In this document: one piece after another, positions 16,712-30,000 of the stretch
Numbering within the stretch: position 1 is the first letter of the stretch
Layout: each line of letters starts with the position of its first letter
DNA from: Pseudoscleropodium purum
Taxonomy: Eukaryota > Streptophyta > Bryopsida > Hypnales > Brachytheciaceae
Assembly: GCA_963969395.1 (NCBI GenBank)
Contig: OZ017804.1
Location: 992,001 to 1,056,000 of the forward strand
Length of the DNA stretch: 64,000 bases
Direction: 5' to 3'
Position numbers and translations under genes: made by a program
Notes under the pieces: generated by a model
What the model saw: only the letters and a program-made list of their open reading frames with translations
What the model was told of the DNA's origin: nothing
The model's database searches: none

Positions 16712-19700
16712 TCATCCTGAAATTTGGATTGCCTTATATTGTTGCATCGTGCCGGCAATTGCTTCTTCAACTGGCAAACGCTCCATGCTTGATGCTCCAT
16801 AAAATCCGTGAACATTCTTTGTTCTCTGCAGCACGTACTCGGCTTCCTTTGGTCCTGAGATGGGACCTGCAACAGTCTCTTCATAGTCATTATATTGTCC
16901 AAAGCGCTGAGAAATGTCTCTAGTGAAATCAGGAAAACCTTCTAGAGGAAGATGCACGAGAAAGTGGTGCTTCTGCAGATCTCAATGTAATATTCTAAAC
17001 GTAGCTCACAAAAAAATTTGATTATGAAATGGAATTCTCACCGCCGTGGCAGAGTACAATGATCTCCGGATTCACTTCCGACGCTGCATCAGCAATAGAC
17101 TGCACGCGCCGCACACTGTCTTCTAACGAAACTGACGTCTTTGCCCCAATAGAGCCAGCTGTTGTGAGACCCATATGTGCAACTACAATATCAGCTCCAG
17201 CCATTGCCATGGCATGCGCTTCTTGTGCGTTGAAAGCGTAGGGTGTAGTCAAAAAACCCATCTCATGCGCTTGCCGAATCAATGTGACTTCCACACTGGA
17301 ACACCCATCCACTAACATCACTCATCAACTAGATGACGAACAATATTTGCACTCTAAGCAGATGCAGTTACAACCTCATGGAGACGCAACAAGAATATTT
17401 CTTCAAAACTATGTGTAGATCGTAGGTATGCACATACGGGAAAAGAATCTTTCAAAACTTAATCAAAGTGAGACAATATCCTCGTAACTTATCAGGGCAA
17501 GCCTTGACAAGTCAGACTCACGACCTCAGTGCATTTGAGAGCATTATATTTTAGTTTTAAAATGACCATTGGTCTGAGCTACGCACCCGTAGCCCATGCC
17601 TGTTTCCTCCAGATTTTGCCGGAAGTTCCCGTCAATAAGACCGACCGTTGGAAAGTTTTGAATACCATCGAAGCCCAGTCGCTCAAGCTCAAGCAAAAAA
17701 CGATCCATGCGGCGGAAGGGGTCTGATGCACAAACTCCTGCCAGCACTGGAACTCTTTTCACCACCTGCAAACCAAACACTCATTTTAGCATTATTATTA
17801 ATTTCCAGAGACCACGCATTCCACGTGAAAACCAGTCAAACACAAAAAAGTCTATCTCAAATAGAGCACTAAATTCGCTCACTAAAATGATGAGGTGAGT
17901 ACAAACGTACAGACGTACAGGTAAAACCTCCGATGCCATATCAAGCACAACGGCATTTGCATCTTTGTAGGGCATGAGGCCGGCCAGAGATCCATGACCA
18001 GCCATCCGAAACCGCCCAGAGTTGTAGATGATTATAATATCTGCACCCCCTTCTTCTTCAAACTTGGCAGAGATTCCAGTTCCAGCTCCAGCACCTATGA
18101 TGGGTATTCCTCGAGCAATTTGATTCTTCAGCTTTTGCAGTACGGTAGCCCGATTCTTTAAAGTCTCTGAGGGAGAAACGCAACAAAATAAGTACATCTA
18201 TGCAACACACCAAAAATAAGATCAGCATAATATCAACGTGAAGAAAAGCATCCTCCATCGGAACCTCCAAATATACATACAGAACTTGAGTTCTAAAAAT
18301 AACTTCAGAGCTCGAATGTTCCTTGAAAATGATAACAGAATAACCTCAAAACTTCGTAAAGAACGGGCTTCATCTAGACAACTGTGAAATCCAACAAAAG
18401 CAACCATCATTTCCTTGGGCAGCATTTAGGTACTGTGTATTGTATTATGTCAACGAAGAGTAGACCTGGTTTGGCTCGGGAATAATCTGTTGGGCTTCTG
18501 ACAAGTTTGGGTTTTATAGTCGGGATATGCAAATTTTGAGAGGCAGGGACGTCCCTTTGCTGAGATGTACCACTGGCATGGTGCAGCTCCAGAAAGGCAG
18601 CCACGAGTGCGTCAGCAAACTCATGATCGTTGATATTATATGGCAGCCTTTTCACCTGATATTGACATGCAAGTGAATGTGATTGTCAGCAGAATGATCT
18701 TGGAAACAGGTTTGGGGTACGGGCATCGTCCTTTCAGGCTCACTGCTGGAAACCGTCTATTCAAGATCCTTCTCCACGGCAAGTACAGGTAGGCATCAAG
18801 GCCCTGCTAGAGAACTGAAGGTTTCAGCAACGGCCAGAAAAACCAGCAACCAGGATATTGGAAATCTTTCAACCCCGCAATCTTTCTACCTCTGATCATC
18901 TGTCAACTCCCGAAAAAGCTTGATATTGAGGATCCCACCGACTTTTTGAGGTCTAAAATGACTTACTTTTCGTTCTGGAGTCTGCTGAATAGACTTCTCT
19001 AATTCCTCCAACAAAGCCCCTGTTGCTTCAGGGTTGTAAAATGCTTGGCCCTCAGCGTCTAGGGCGGACACACCCTTCTCCGGCAATAATACACGTAGAG
19101 GCGCGACAGAGTGATTCAGTTTATCTGCTATGAATTTCGCAGCTTCCCGATTCTCTTCAGGGGTTGTCCGCATCACGGTAATCTAAAAACACAGTATTGG
19201 GATCAATGATTTGGTAAGCTCTTCAATGAGAAAATCGTCGAAACCAGTGCCTCGTCCACTACCAACAACTGTGCTCTCTGCCGAACTTCTCTCACCACAT
19301 CACACCGCTCACCAGACACTAACGCAAGCCCATTGAAGTTCAGATAGCCTGTGAATAAAAGCGTCTGCCATTCTTCTTTACGGAGCTATCATCACTCAAA
19401 ATGCCGAAAGTTCAAGATTTAGCTCACCTGGTCGTTGTGGATGTGTAACTGGCGCTTGGCAAATTGCACGGGCACGGTAGATTTGTTACCGAAATTGACC
19501 ATGTCCAAGGCGCCAACAGATAACACGAGAGGAATCCGTTGCTGTAAGATGGCTTCAAATCGGTTTGGACTACAAGCCATGACACCCCCCACCACGTAAT
19601 CCGCTACCTCTGTAGTTGTCACATCAATCACACCCTGTACAACAATGACAGGAACCATCTTCAAGATGACAGTGAAAAAAGCGAACAAATTAACATACCT

Positions 19701-21492
19701 AAGATTTCTTATGAAAAAAGACTAATACCTGTACAAGGCCCTGGGCAACCAAATTCTCCATTGCCCGTCCCCCTGTCCCAGTAGCATGAAACACCAGCGT
19801 TTCATACCCATGCTGTTCAAGTTTCGCCCTAACAGCATCAACACATGGCGTTGTCACCCCGAACATAGTAAGAGCAACAGTTGGTTTTGTGGAAACGGTT
19901 CCTTTCTGGCCAATTGCATGCTCACAGGTAGCAACCATACCCGCTGCTGCACCCGCAGCATTAGCTAGCACTAGCCGGCTCAATGTGTTGAGACCTGCAT
20001 TCACAACAATCCCACAAACAGCAAAGAACATCAAGATACGTTTATTTTACAAATAAGGGTATAGCCACATATCCAGGGCTACCAAAAGCACACACCAGGA
20101 TAGACTACATAGTACTCTTCTAGGGCATTGAACTCGGACTCAGGAACTTAGCCAACCATATATAAATTCCATTTTACAACCTCTCCATACTTTTAGAAGC
20201 AGAATAATACAAAGTGATGCGAGGATACGAATGAACACTACCTGCGATATCCACAACTGAAGGAAAAAGGACAAGGTCGGTAGCTTTCACATAAGCAGCC
20301 GTGTTTCCACTAGCCACTGTGGACATCAAGAGTTTTGGAACCCCCAAAGGAAGGGCCCGGAAAGCAGGCGCGATCAGGGCAGTGCCACCAGAGCCCCCCA
20401 CGCCAATAGCTCCAGCTAGTTTCCCATGGGAGTGAGACTTTTTCAAAAGGTGAACAAGGGCTAAGCTCAAAGTGGCAAGCGCTTCGTTCCGCTCCCGTCC
20501 AAGCGATGAGATCGTCAGTTCGTGACCATCTGGATGGTTCGAAAGCACTTCCTCGTTACTTATGTTGGTATGATCGGTGCTGCTCGGGGTTTTCTGCGTA
20601 GTTGAAACATCCACGACTACAACTTGCACCTGTATTGACAAAAACATTGATTCATGCATTCACCAGGACACACCCCAAATCAATTAAAGTTGATCACTGA
20701 GTCTCTAATCTACCGGGTATCTAATCATCTATCAATGCACGGACTTCATTCAATTCGCTACAAAATGAATCCGTAAGTAACTACAAATTCAGAAAAATGA
20801 AAATAAATCAGAACAAGAACAAGCTGATTCTACACAATCTTTTGTAGCTCTCTATACAATTCTTCCTGATGGTACTCAAACAAATGTTAGGATCCGACTC
20901 TTGAAATAAGGATCACTCCATGGCCCTAACCAATGCCACCAAATTCTCAGTCACTTGACGACAAACCTAAAGCAGAGAAACTTGCACTATCAAGCACCTG
21001 AACTGATAAAATATTAGACGCAGGACGCCTCCAGCAGTACAGACCTAAAGGGCGTAAACAGTGGATTGCCACTATTTCCAAGCCTCTGTTCTTCCGGGAA
21101 GAACCTAATCATCTACCAGTTCACTCCATTCGATACAAAGACCCTGTCTAAATGGTTCGAAATGAGTCCACAAGTCACAAAAAATTCAAAAATTACAAAC
21201 CAAATCAAGAAAACTCATTCCACACAATCCTCATCGTTCTAACAAAATTCTCCCCGGCGCTAATTTAACAAACAATAAAGTCCGAGTCTTGAAATAAGGA
21301 TCCACTCCTCAATGCCACCCAATTCTCGAAGAACCTAATGAAGCAGAGGAGAGGCTGCCTCACATTATCAAGCTGGAAGCGCGCGAGAGCGGAAGATAGA
21401 CATTCCGCCAGAAAGTGAATCTCCGGACCCTTGGTATCCAAGGTGCCGATGCAGTACAAATTCTTCTTGGCAGTGCCGCCGCGTTCTGGCAT
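16712..21492 (-). CDS. Tm-1-like protein: UPF0261 domain fused to TIM-barrel domain
   Basis: Ten exons, read downward: 21492-21364, 20629-20242, 19994-19729, 19634-19428, 19182-18967, 18655-18466, 18166-17919, 17765-17587, 17295-17042, 16866-16712. All are GT-AG, and phases match throughout (2232 nt, 743 aa), near the 754 aa of tomato Tm-1. The N-terminal half (about 10-430) is UPF0261, with the conserved stretches [33 protein letters not shown] and [11 protein letters not shown] variable linker (about 430-470) leads to the TIM-barrel half (about 470-740), with [52 protein letters not shown] and [15 protein letters not shown]. In tomato, Tm-1 binds the tobamovirus replication protein; the ancestral cellular role is not established. 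In bacteria the two domains usually occur as separate neighbouring genes. The ATG is followed at once by the conserved YCIGTLDTK strand. Confidence 0.94.
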
Positions 21493-22618
21493 GTTGATCG
21501 ATCAAAGACGCGGCTCCGCTCAATCAATGTGTTCCGCACGATGATTCCTCGGCACCAGAATGGAAACACTCCAGTAATTTGCAAAACGGAGCACCTGGTA
21601 GCTGATCGGTCGTCGTATGGACAATTGTGAATGCGCAAACCCTTGCAACGTCTGCGCGAGAAGAGTATGAGAAGCTACTGACAATAAGGGAAGCTAATGC
21701 CTAGATTTGGACTGAAGAGAAGAAAGCGATAGCAGGATGAGAGTAACGATGAGCGAGGTTGAGTCATGTGACAGGGCCTTTTTTCTTGGACTCGTGTCCC
21801 CCGTGTTGTCCTCACTCCAGAGGTCTGTTTGTGGAGGGATGAAGCCAGAGGTCAGATTTTTGACAGTCTGGTGAAATTTCGCCAAAAATAAAAGGCGTGA
21901 CTCACATGTTGTCGTTGCTACTACTGCTAGCACAACCCTCCTTTGCTTGTGGATTTCTGCACCTGAAACTTAACTTAGTTTTTGTACACTACAATCTATA
22001 AGGTAGATGGTTGTAAAATGGATGGGAGCTGATTTCTAAACGGACCACTATTGCTATTGAATGAATCAAGAAAAATTTATTTATTTAATTCCAAGAGCCA
22101 ACCATTTCCTCAAATCGCTTTAGAAGTTGCAGGGAGACAGATTTTGAGAGACCTATGGTCACAAGTAGGTACCAACTACATAAATCTTTAAAAATTCATA
22201 ACTAATTCAAAAATGCTTCAAAAAATATGAAACCACTTGTTTTACATTCAGCATCCAATTTTCTTTCTCTGAAAAATGAGCTAAAAATATTTCTGTTCAT
22301 GAAAAACTACGAAAAAGGCGGATCAGCCCTTAAAGTGTTGCTTTTACAACCATCTACCTTACCTCAGGTACAATTTTTAGTGACCTAACACCATTTGTGC
22401 GTTTGTCAGAAGCATCTTCCGGGAGATTTTTCAACTTTCCAGGGTACTTAGGGAAATACACGGATCTTGGTTGTAGTGATACAACTATTTGCATCCATTA
22501 ATGTGTAGATTATGGATGAAACATTGTTTATTCATCCATCCAAATGGGGTGACATTATCCTTCTTGGAAATGATCTTGGGTGATTTCTAGAAATTAATCA
22601 TTTCAACATTTAATCATG

Positions 22619-22770
22619 ATGATTGCAATGATTCATCAGTGATATATAAATATTTATACATATTTATTGATGAATCATTGCAATCATTACAATCATTTCA
22701 ATATGAAATTGATGAATCATTGCAATCATTACAATCATTTCAATATAAAATTGATGAAATGCAATGATTA
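22619..22770. repeat. 42-bp tandem repeat with inverted arm
   Basis: Two near-identical 42-bp units (22667-22708 and 22709-22750) are followed by a partial third. A 20-bp arm at 22619-22638 is the exact reverse complement of the start of each unit (22668-22687, 22710-22729), so the block can fold into a long hairpin over an AT-rich loop. Confidence 0.8.
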
Positions 22771-23864
22771 TAATGATATATAAAATGTTAGATATAATCT
22801 TATAATATGTATTTATTAATATCATAAATATCTCACAAAACGTTCTAATGTTTGTTTTTTCAAAATTGTCATTCTTACAAATAGACACTAATAGAAAGGT
22901 GGTCTTTGTGCATCAATGAATAGTTTCATAGCACTATATCCAAGGCCTATATTGTCACTAAATTGTCACTCTAACTTAGGGTTAATACAGGCCTTGTAGA
23001 CCATGTTTTAATAGTGTTCATTGGTGCCCGAAGACCACACTTTCTACTAGTGAAATGTTTCCTATATGCCTTCCTATTTGAATTCATAAAAAATTCATCA
23101 CTAGTGGGTTTCAATAAATTATCATGTAAAAACCATGAAATATATCTAAATCTTTTTTTCAAAATAAAAAAAATTGTTTTCTAAAATTGAAATCTTCTAT
23201 GCTTGATTTAAAATGCACAAGGATGTAATGTTAATTGTGTAAGATATAAAATGCCCATTGTATTTCACATTAAGAATTTTTTTTTCAATGACACAAGAAT
23301 TACATAAGAAGACTACCTCAATTGACAACCTCAAAATAAAGCCGCAAAGAAGTTACCCCACCTCATCCTTTGAGAGAACCTTGGGCTATCTTCAATATAA
23401 GATGAACCCATCTCCGATACGAAGGATGAAGAATGTTATATATTTGTTCTTACAAAAAAAAACTGACATTGCAAAAGGTTCATAAAATGGACTGCCTCCG
23501 GACTAAAACCAAGTCCAACAGATTCAACAATTTCACATGGGAGTACGATAACACTTTCGAGCCAGCAGCTCTCTCGCGCTCTAACTCTCTCTTGATGCAA
23601 ATCCAAAGTCTACTTCCAGGAGGCTGTCTGTCACACTATAAAACTTACAAACTAGAACTACATTAGACAGACACTCATAACAAAGCAGAATCAATCCACA
23701 TTTGGATTCCGATCAGCAGCACCATCAGAAATGGTTGGTGGTGGACACTGAAGGGTCATTTACAGAAGACCGCACATGCAGGGCTACCGGCACAACGATT
23801 TGCTATCAACAATACACAACACTTGCCCATGTTTTCAACAATCAATGCTGTCTGGGTAGAATGT

Positions 23865-23887
23865 AAACAACCCTTGAAGGGTTGTTT
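23865..23887. repeat. Perfect 10-bp inverted repeat, 3-nt loop
   Basis: AAACAACCCT pairs with AGGGTTGTTT around TGA. It lies about 280 bp downstream of the chlorophyllase stop, on the side where its transcript would end. A role in 3' processing is possible but unsupported. Confidence 0.8.
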
Positions 23888-23941
23888 GCACGAGATGGCG
23901 CCAGCAAGGGCAACCGTCGTAAAGACTCTATCAACAACATA

Positions 23942-24070
23942 CACCAATTGCATGTGTTTTTCAGCAAATTACAATGGCAAGCTCTGTCAATTGGAAATCT
24001 TCGCATGCACCAATTGCATGTGTTTTCAGCGCATTGCAGTGGCAAGCTCTCGAAAATGGAATTCTTAGCC
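23942..24070. repeat. Direct repeat, two units of about 66 bp
   Basis: CACCAATTGCATGTGTTTT and the following CAG..ATT.CA.TGGCAAGCTCT pattern occur at 23942 and again at 24008. The copies are diverged by several substitutions. They lie in the 3' flank of the chlorophyllase gene. Confidence 0.75.
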
Positions 24071-24166
24071 TCCAAATCCAAACGGTACCGTCGGGGTGCG
24101 CTGAGTAAACGACTAGAATAAAACCAGTGGAAGTATGGGAGCGCAATCCCTCTTGAAAATAAGAAA

Positions 24167-25463
24167 TCATTGTAAAAGTGCCGGAGCAGCAGCAACCATA
24201 GCCGGTCTCTTAAATGCCTCGATGAGGTTTCCTTTACACTCTGGTCGTTCCAACGGAATAGGCGCAAGCTCAGGAGATTTGATCGCACGCTCAAGCGCCT
24301 CCGTCTTTCCATAGAAAGCTGCAAGCAGAAACGCCACTACCATCCCGCCCGCAAATCTTCTCATGGGTCGGCGCTCCTTTCCATTCTTGCACAAACAGTA
24401 CGAGAGTTTCCCCGTCGCCCCATTGCATTCATCGTTGAGAAAATCCATATGGCCTTGTTTGGACGCCACGAAGTGCACAGCAGGAGCGGCGCTGTCGAAG
24501 AAGAAGGCGCCATGGCTGACCCCGTCGGGAGCACAGGGCGGGAACAGCACGTTGCGCTTGATGGGACCAAGCCCAGTTCCCACGATGAGCGTGGGCACGC
24601 CGAGATTGAGGCTACTTTCGGAGAATTTCAAGATGGGAGGCTTCGTTTGCGAGTCGATGCCCATGCCGTCCACGGGGTCCAGCCCCACAATGGCCGCATA
24701 CTGATGCATGCTCTTGCGCACGCCGAGGGCCAGGCCAAACACCACTTTCCCTCCTCGGCTGTGGCCCACGAGCGCGACGCGCTTGAAATTCGGTCGGTGC
24801 TTGGCTAGCGTTTCCGGCATCGCGGCAACCAGGCCTGTGGGCATCCAGTTGAGAATGGCCACCGCATCCTCAATCTCTTGGGTCGCGTCGGAGCCTGCAA
24901 CGGTGTACATCTAGTTCAACACGTCCACCGAGTCAGAATCACAGAAGAAACCCTCATTGCTTTACAATGACCAACTTGATTGATCGCAATGTAAAATTCG
25001 GATAGGGCCAGACTGAGAATTATGATGCGGATGAAGCGAAATTGCACAGAAGAAGTAAACAGAGCTCCGTATGACCTACCCAAAACAACCCTAAAGAAAC
25101 ATGAATCCCAATTTGGGATTAGGTCATTTGGAAGCTCTGATCCCTCACCTGAGGTGCGACGACGATGAATCCGTAAGAAGCAATGTGCGAGATGAGTTGA
25201 GTGTAGAAAATGCTCTGCAGGGTATAGCCATGATGGAACTGTACCACTGGATACTCCCCTTCTTCAATTGGCAAGGCGACGATCAGCGGCTTGGGTGCCG
25301 GGATTTCGTTGTCTGCAGCTACTCGCCTCTTGCTGCGGGGGAGACAACATGTGGATCCACTGGCGTCGCTCACATTCACGAGCTCCACGTCGTATGGGCC
25401 GTCCTCGTAGATACCTCCATGTACACTGTGGTCGAACTCCCTGTTGTTTCTGATGCCAGCCAT
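24167..25463 (-). CDS. CLH: Chlorophyllase
   Basis: Two exons, 25463-25149 and 24910-24167, joined in phase 0 across a 238-bp GT-AG intron, give 352 aa. Chlorophyllase removes phytol from chlorophyll to give chlorophyllide. The alpha/beta-hydrolase features are clear: the start of the fold (YPVVQFHHGY), the intron just after FIVVAPQ, the lipase motif GHSRGG with nucleophile Ser156, the acid-containing stretch GLDPVDGM (Asp183 or Asp186), and the catalytic His259 in QGHMDFLND. The C-terminal helix (about 285-310, GGMVVAFLLAAFYG) is also typical. No obvious transit peptide precedes the ATG, and the protein is slightly longer than most chlorophyllases. It shares strand with the Tm-1-like gene but has its own spacer, so there is no sign of joint regulation. 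Confidence 0.93.
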
Positions 25464-27000
25464 CTGCCATCACCGCCACCTCCAACAGTGAAATCCAATG
25501 ACCCTACTTGCTCTCATTAGGTCAGAAGTTTGTTCGCAGCTTACTTCATTAATGCAGGCTTTTGCGTAAGGTAAGCAACTAGGGCAAGGTGCGAGGGAAT
25601 AAGCACTAGCACGCAGGGGTGGTAGCCTAGTTGTGGTTGCTTGTTCCTCTATTGCACTGGATCGACGTTGTTCACCTTGCGTTAACAACTTTGACACATT
25701 ATAAAGCATTATAAAATGCAACCTGACATGCCCCACTATACACAAGAGATGAGGTTCATTCAAGTAAGCCTACTCATAATACAAACGCAAAGCTTGCAGA
25801 ATTCTTTATGAGCACTTGTAAGACCTAAAACATAAAAGTGATTCAGGACACTCACTGCAAAATTGCTAAAGTGACCTGGACTCTCACCTAAAGAATTCTC
25901 TAATCCTCTATCATCCACCATTTTAGAAACACCGTTGGAAGAAGCTCTCGAGAAGACCGTCTTGAACAGAGGCAAGATGGTTCGTAGGAACAAGCGCTCC
26001 TGATGAGGACGGTAGCGTAATTTATAGGTTCTTGTTTCCACGATGCATGTGCCCAAGTTGCTCACCTCACATAAAATTTCCAAGCAACTTATAGAAAAAT
26101 AAACTTATCGTTACAGTGTGGTTCATGAAGCCCTTCCCAATACAAATTCATTTTGCCAAGTCACTTTACAGGTTATTAACATCACAGCTGATGGAAGAGC
26201 AAATAGTCTGAACGACTCAATTCTCATCACTCTCAGCAACCCCGATTGGACAAAAATTGAGCTGACAAAACCCACCCTCGACACCCAAAATATGAGCACC
26301 GCCAGGCTGTAATCCCCCATCCAAACAAACTCTACAATAAACGGCAAACATTCTTTTGTCTTGTTCCAATCAATTGTGCCACAGAAATACACCAACCTAG
26401 TTTCTTCCACTGCCGAACTCCACCAGCCGTGAAGTCCACCAGCAACAGCTTGCAATCTCACCGCATTAGCTTGCAATTCCACAACCACAGCTTGCAAATT
26501 CGACAGCAACAGCTTGGAATTCCACGGCAACCGCCCTACCTCCACTCACACCTCATCAAAACTTCGAGCAGCAAATCTGTACAGACGCAGTGGGGAAAAT
26601 TTTGCTTGAGCTTCGAAGACGGAGACGTGTAAGCACCGACCTACCTGGTGCGTGGATCTGTGATTTCATCCGGTGGTGGACGGGTCTCTCACTTTGCTGG
26701 TGTCACAATTCTGCCCTCTCAAATTTCTCAAACCTGGTTTTCAGCAGACGCAACACATTTATCCAGTCCCACAAATTAAGTTAGTGGGTCACAGCTCTCG
26801 CTTGACGAAGAAGGTCATCGTCGAATTGGGTTTCGCTATGACGGACGAGAATCACGAGATTGCACAGATTTCTCACTTTCGTTTCGGCGCAAAATTTGAG
26901 TCCCTGCGAAATTAGTGTCATATCTCAAAAAAAAAATTTAGAGAGAGAAAAAGATACTTATATTTCAATCGACAGTAATTTCAATTAGAGTGATTTTGGA
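25464..27000. other. Spacer upstream of chlorophyllase; patchy composition
   Basis: Probably includes the chlorophyllase promoter. A GC-richer island at about 26120-26930 carries a 21-bp tandem repeat (26441-26525) and an 80-codon + strand ORF (26673-26915) that matches nothing I recognise. It could be a remnant exon or a promoter. Confidence 0.4.
26441..26525. repeat. About four tandem copies of a 21-bp unit
   Basis: Units built on CAGCTTGCAATTCCAC-like sequence repeat every 20-22 bp, with substitutions. Read on the minus strand they give a short Leu/Val/Gln-rich repeat, but there is no evidence that it is translated. Confidence 0.7.
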
Positions 27001-30000
27001 AAAATAGTGTCATATGCACTAATAGGATAGATTGAGGGAGTATTTTGAGAGAAGAAGAATGAGATGTATTCATTTTTAGCAATGGCAAATTAAGAAACTT
27101 GAGATTGGTTAAAAGGTAAAATAGTGTATTGCTTGGGTGGATCAAATAAGGATTCAACCATGGAAAAGTTCCTCCAAGATTTGCTAAAATGAAAATTTTA
27201 TAGGATTGTTGTATGTACATGCTTTAATTAAGGGTGGATTTCTATTTAGAGTTGGAATTGAAAAATAGTTTTTAAATTTTCCTAAATCAGGATTGCTTTC
27301 ATTTAGATGACCCTAAAAATCTAAACCCTATGAAGGGCCATTAAAGATTCCTTTTTTCAGTGCCCCACAATGCAAGTACAAAAAAATGTTGGTTCGATAC
27401 TTCCCCAATTGATTTAGGGTAGATTCTACTTCCTTTTCAAAATCCATACTCAGATTAGAAGTCAAAATCGTTCTAGTTTTAGACTAGAACCTCGTCTTCT
27501 AATAAAGAGTAAACATATCAGCCCAACTCACATAGTTTCAATCTTATCTACTCATATTCCTATATACTTGGGGAATACTTAATCAATAAGAAAGGTTTAT
27601 TTACAACATTTTTGTACAATATTTGCTAATTTAGCATTGTCCAAGTGTCTAGAATTGGTATTGCACTTTGATCTGTATGCTCCAAGGAAGTAACAATACA
27701 AAGGCCGACCAAAGAATCTTATATAAAGAATTTTTTTTGTTTAAATAAAGTAAAGCTTTATAAACTAAGACCAATCAATCATTATTGTAATTGCAACAGT
27801 TTGTATCGATCATCACAAGACATGAAGCCCAAATGGGATTCAAGAGAGCGATAGATCAGAGCACTTGAAGCTAGCAAGAATATGAAGCATCGACATTTAC
27901 TGCATGTGTTAAGAGAGTGTAACATCCTAGTAAAAACAATATTTGAGCAAAACAAGGTTTTAAGAAAATCCAAGCAAGATATGTAATCAGATGCATCAAA
28001 TCTATAATCCATCAAAAATATGTGGAAGTTTTTGGAGATTTGTTTGAAGAAATCCTTTGGAGGTGGTAACCCTCACTTGTACCCATGCCAACAAGCAAAC
28101 CATTAGTGTGCACATTGACGTATACGAGGTGTCTGCAAGTTACCACAACTTGTTATCGTTTTTTCACCGAAAAATCTAAACAAACATGCTCAAAGAATCA
28201 CAAGCAAGATTTGTAAAACGTTTTTCCTAGACTCCATACTGCACCTCTTGGTCACTGTTTTGAGAACCTAAAACCATCGTTGCAACAGATCACGCTGAGA
28301 CTTGAGACGTGCTACCAACCAAAGACTAAACTTGTCCGTTTTCAAGCATGCAGAGCAAAACTCAGCCCCGAGTTGAACTATATCACCGATTCAAGCTCCT
28401 CTGTGAAGATCAATTTTGGTCAAGCTCAGGTGGGATGTTTGAAATTTCATTCGTTACCACCAGCAATAATGCGATGGCTTATCAACTTCTCATTCTGCCT
28501 TGATTTGGATGTATTAAGGCACAAGGTCCAAAAATCTCCATCAAATCTTATTTTAATTAGTGATAAGTCAAAAGTAATAGCCTTACAACTAGTTTACTAT
28601 CTTCAGATATTATCAAAGAAGGAACGATAAAATGATAGCTGTCTTAGTGCAAGTATAACTCGTCTGAAAGATAGTTTAATTTATATATATATATATAAAG
28701 CATGCCTCTTATGGTAAGAAGGTTTTTAAGGTTAATGATCATCAAAATTAACATGATATACTTTGTAGGAGTATATATTGTTGATTTATTTTTTAAAACA
28801 AGCGGTAGACTTTGTTAAGATCTTGGAAATAACCCGTGAAAATTGAGTCTAAAAAAAATGGCTTTTTTTAGGTACATCTTGAGCTTATAGAGCACTTATC
28901 TAATTTTTCCACTAATTGTTTCATATTCTAAATCATCCTCAAATATTCATCTTATCACTATCAATCAAGAGTTCGTATCACTACTTAGCAAGTGTAACTT
29001 CTAGTAACTTACTACCTAGGATCATTTGAGTTAACTTAACCAACACATGACATATATTGATGAACCTATTAATCCATCATCAAGCCATGTGACATCTTAA
29101 CTACTACGAGTTAAGCATCTTAAGAGTAGTCTATGCAAATTGAACTATTTGGTAGCATTAGACATAGACTAGCAAACATATGTTGAAGACACAAGTCATA
29201 AACTCAATTAAGTTGTAATATAGAATGTAACCATGTATAAGAGTTTTTTCAAACAACACCATTATATAATGGAAAACATCTAATCCATAGATCATCATCA
29301 AAACATCTGAAATATGACAAAATTTGCATTTGTCTTGAGCCCAAGATTCTTCCAAGAGGTTTTGGGCCTCACTTGTGCCCATCCCAAAAACCACACAAAA
29401 TGCAAGTTAGTGAGGATACACCAAGTGTCTTAAGCCCACAAATGCATGTTATTGCCTTCACTTGGAAAAACATAAACAATCAACAAGTATACAAGAAGTT
29501 CAACACAATTAGATATAAAAACCTATGAAGCAATGGATTGGGAAGAGGCCATGAAGTCTACTATAGCAATGCAAGATGCAAATCTTTAGTAACTTGATTG
29601 AAAGTAAACAGAGTATAAGACTCTACTGAGTCACAATGAAACATTGTTCCACTAGTCTTAGTGTTAGCAATGATCAGTATACAATCTGTAATTGTAGTTG
29701 AAGAGCTTAAAGAACCTATCAAATGGGGCTGAAATTTCCTTTTTCTCGAGTATAAAGGTATCAATATTTCGAATTTTGAACTTTGCAAATATGGATATGT
29801 TTCCCTCCTATCTCCTGTTCATATTTCCCATATCTACATCTAAGATTGGGTATAACTGCCCTCCCTTAATAGCCATCAGAGCTGTACATCTAGTTTTAAG
29901 TAATCAGCATCAAGGATTTGATTACTTGTTACTGAACTAGGTCAATAATCGCATAGCTTATTAGCTACTTAATCTTGGCCATTTACTAAGGTACTTCTCT

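Larger units (their letters stand above)
21493..24166. other. Spacer between the Tm-1-like gene and chlorophyllase
   Basis: The first 450 bases are GC-richer and are probably the promoter and leader of the Tm-1-like gene on the minus strand. After 22000 the DNA is AT-rich and contains a hairpin-forming tandem repeat (22619-22770). 23480-24166 is GC-richer, with short repeats, and includes the chlorophyllase 3' flank. No additional gene was recognised. Confidence 0.5.

Noticed and set aside
24363..24914. Plus-strand ORFs over 110 codons
   Set aside because: Antisense shadows of chlorophyllase exon 2.
28060..29420. Two segments sharing CTCACTTGT.CCCAT.CCAA and a GTGTCT end
   Set aside because: Similarity is short and weak by eye in AT-rich DNA; not enough to call a repeat.
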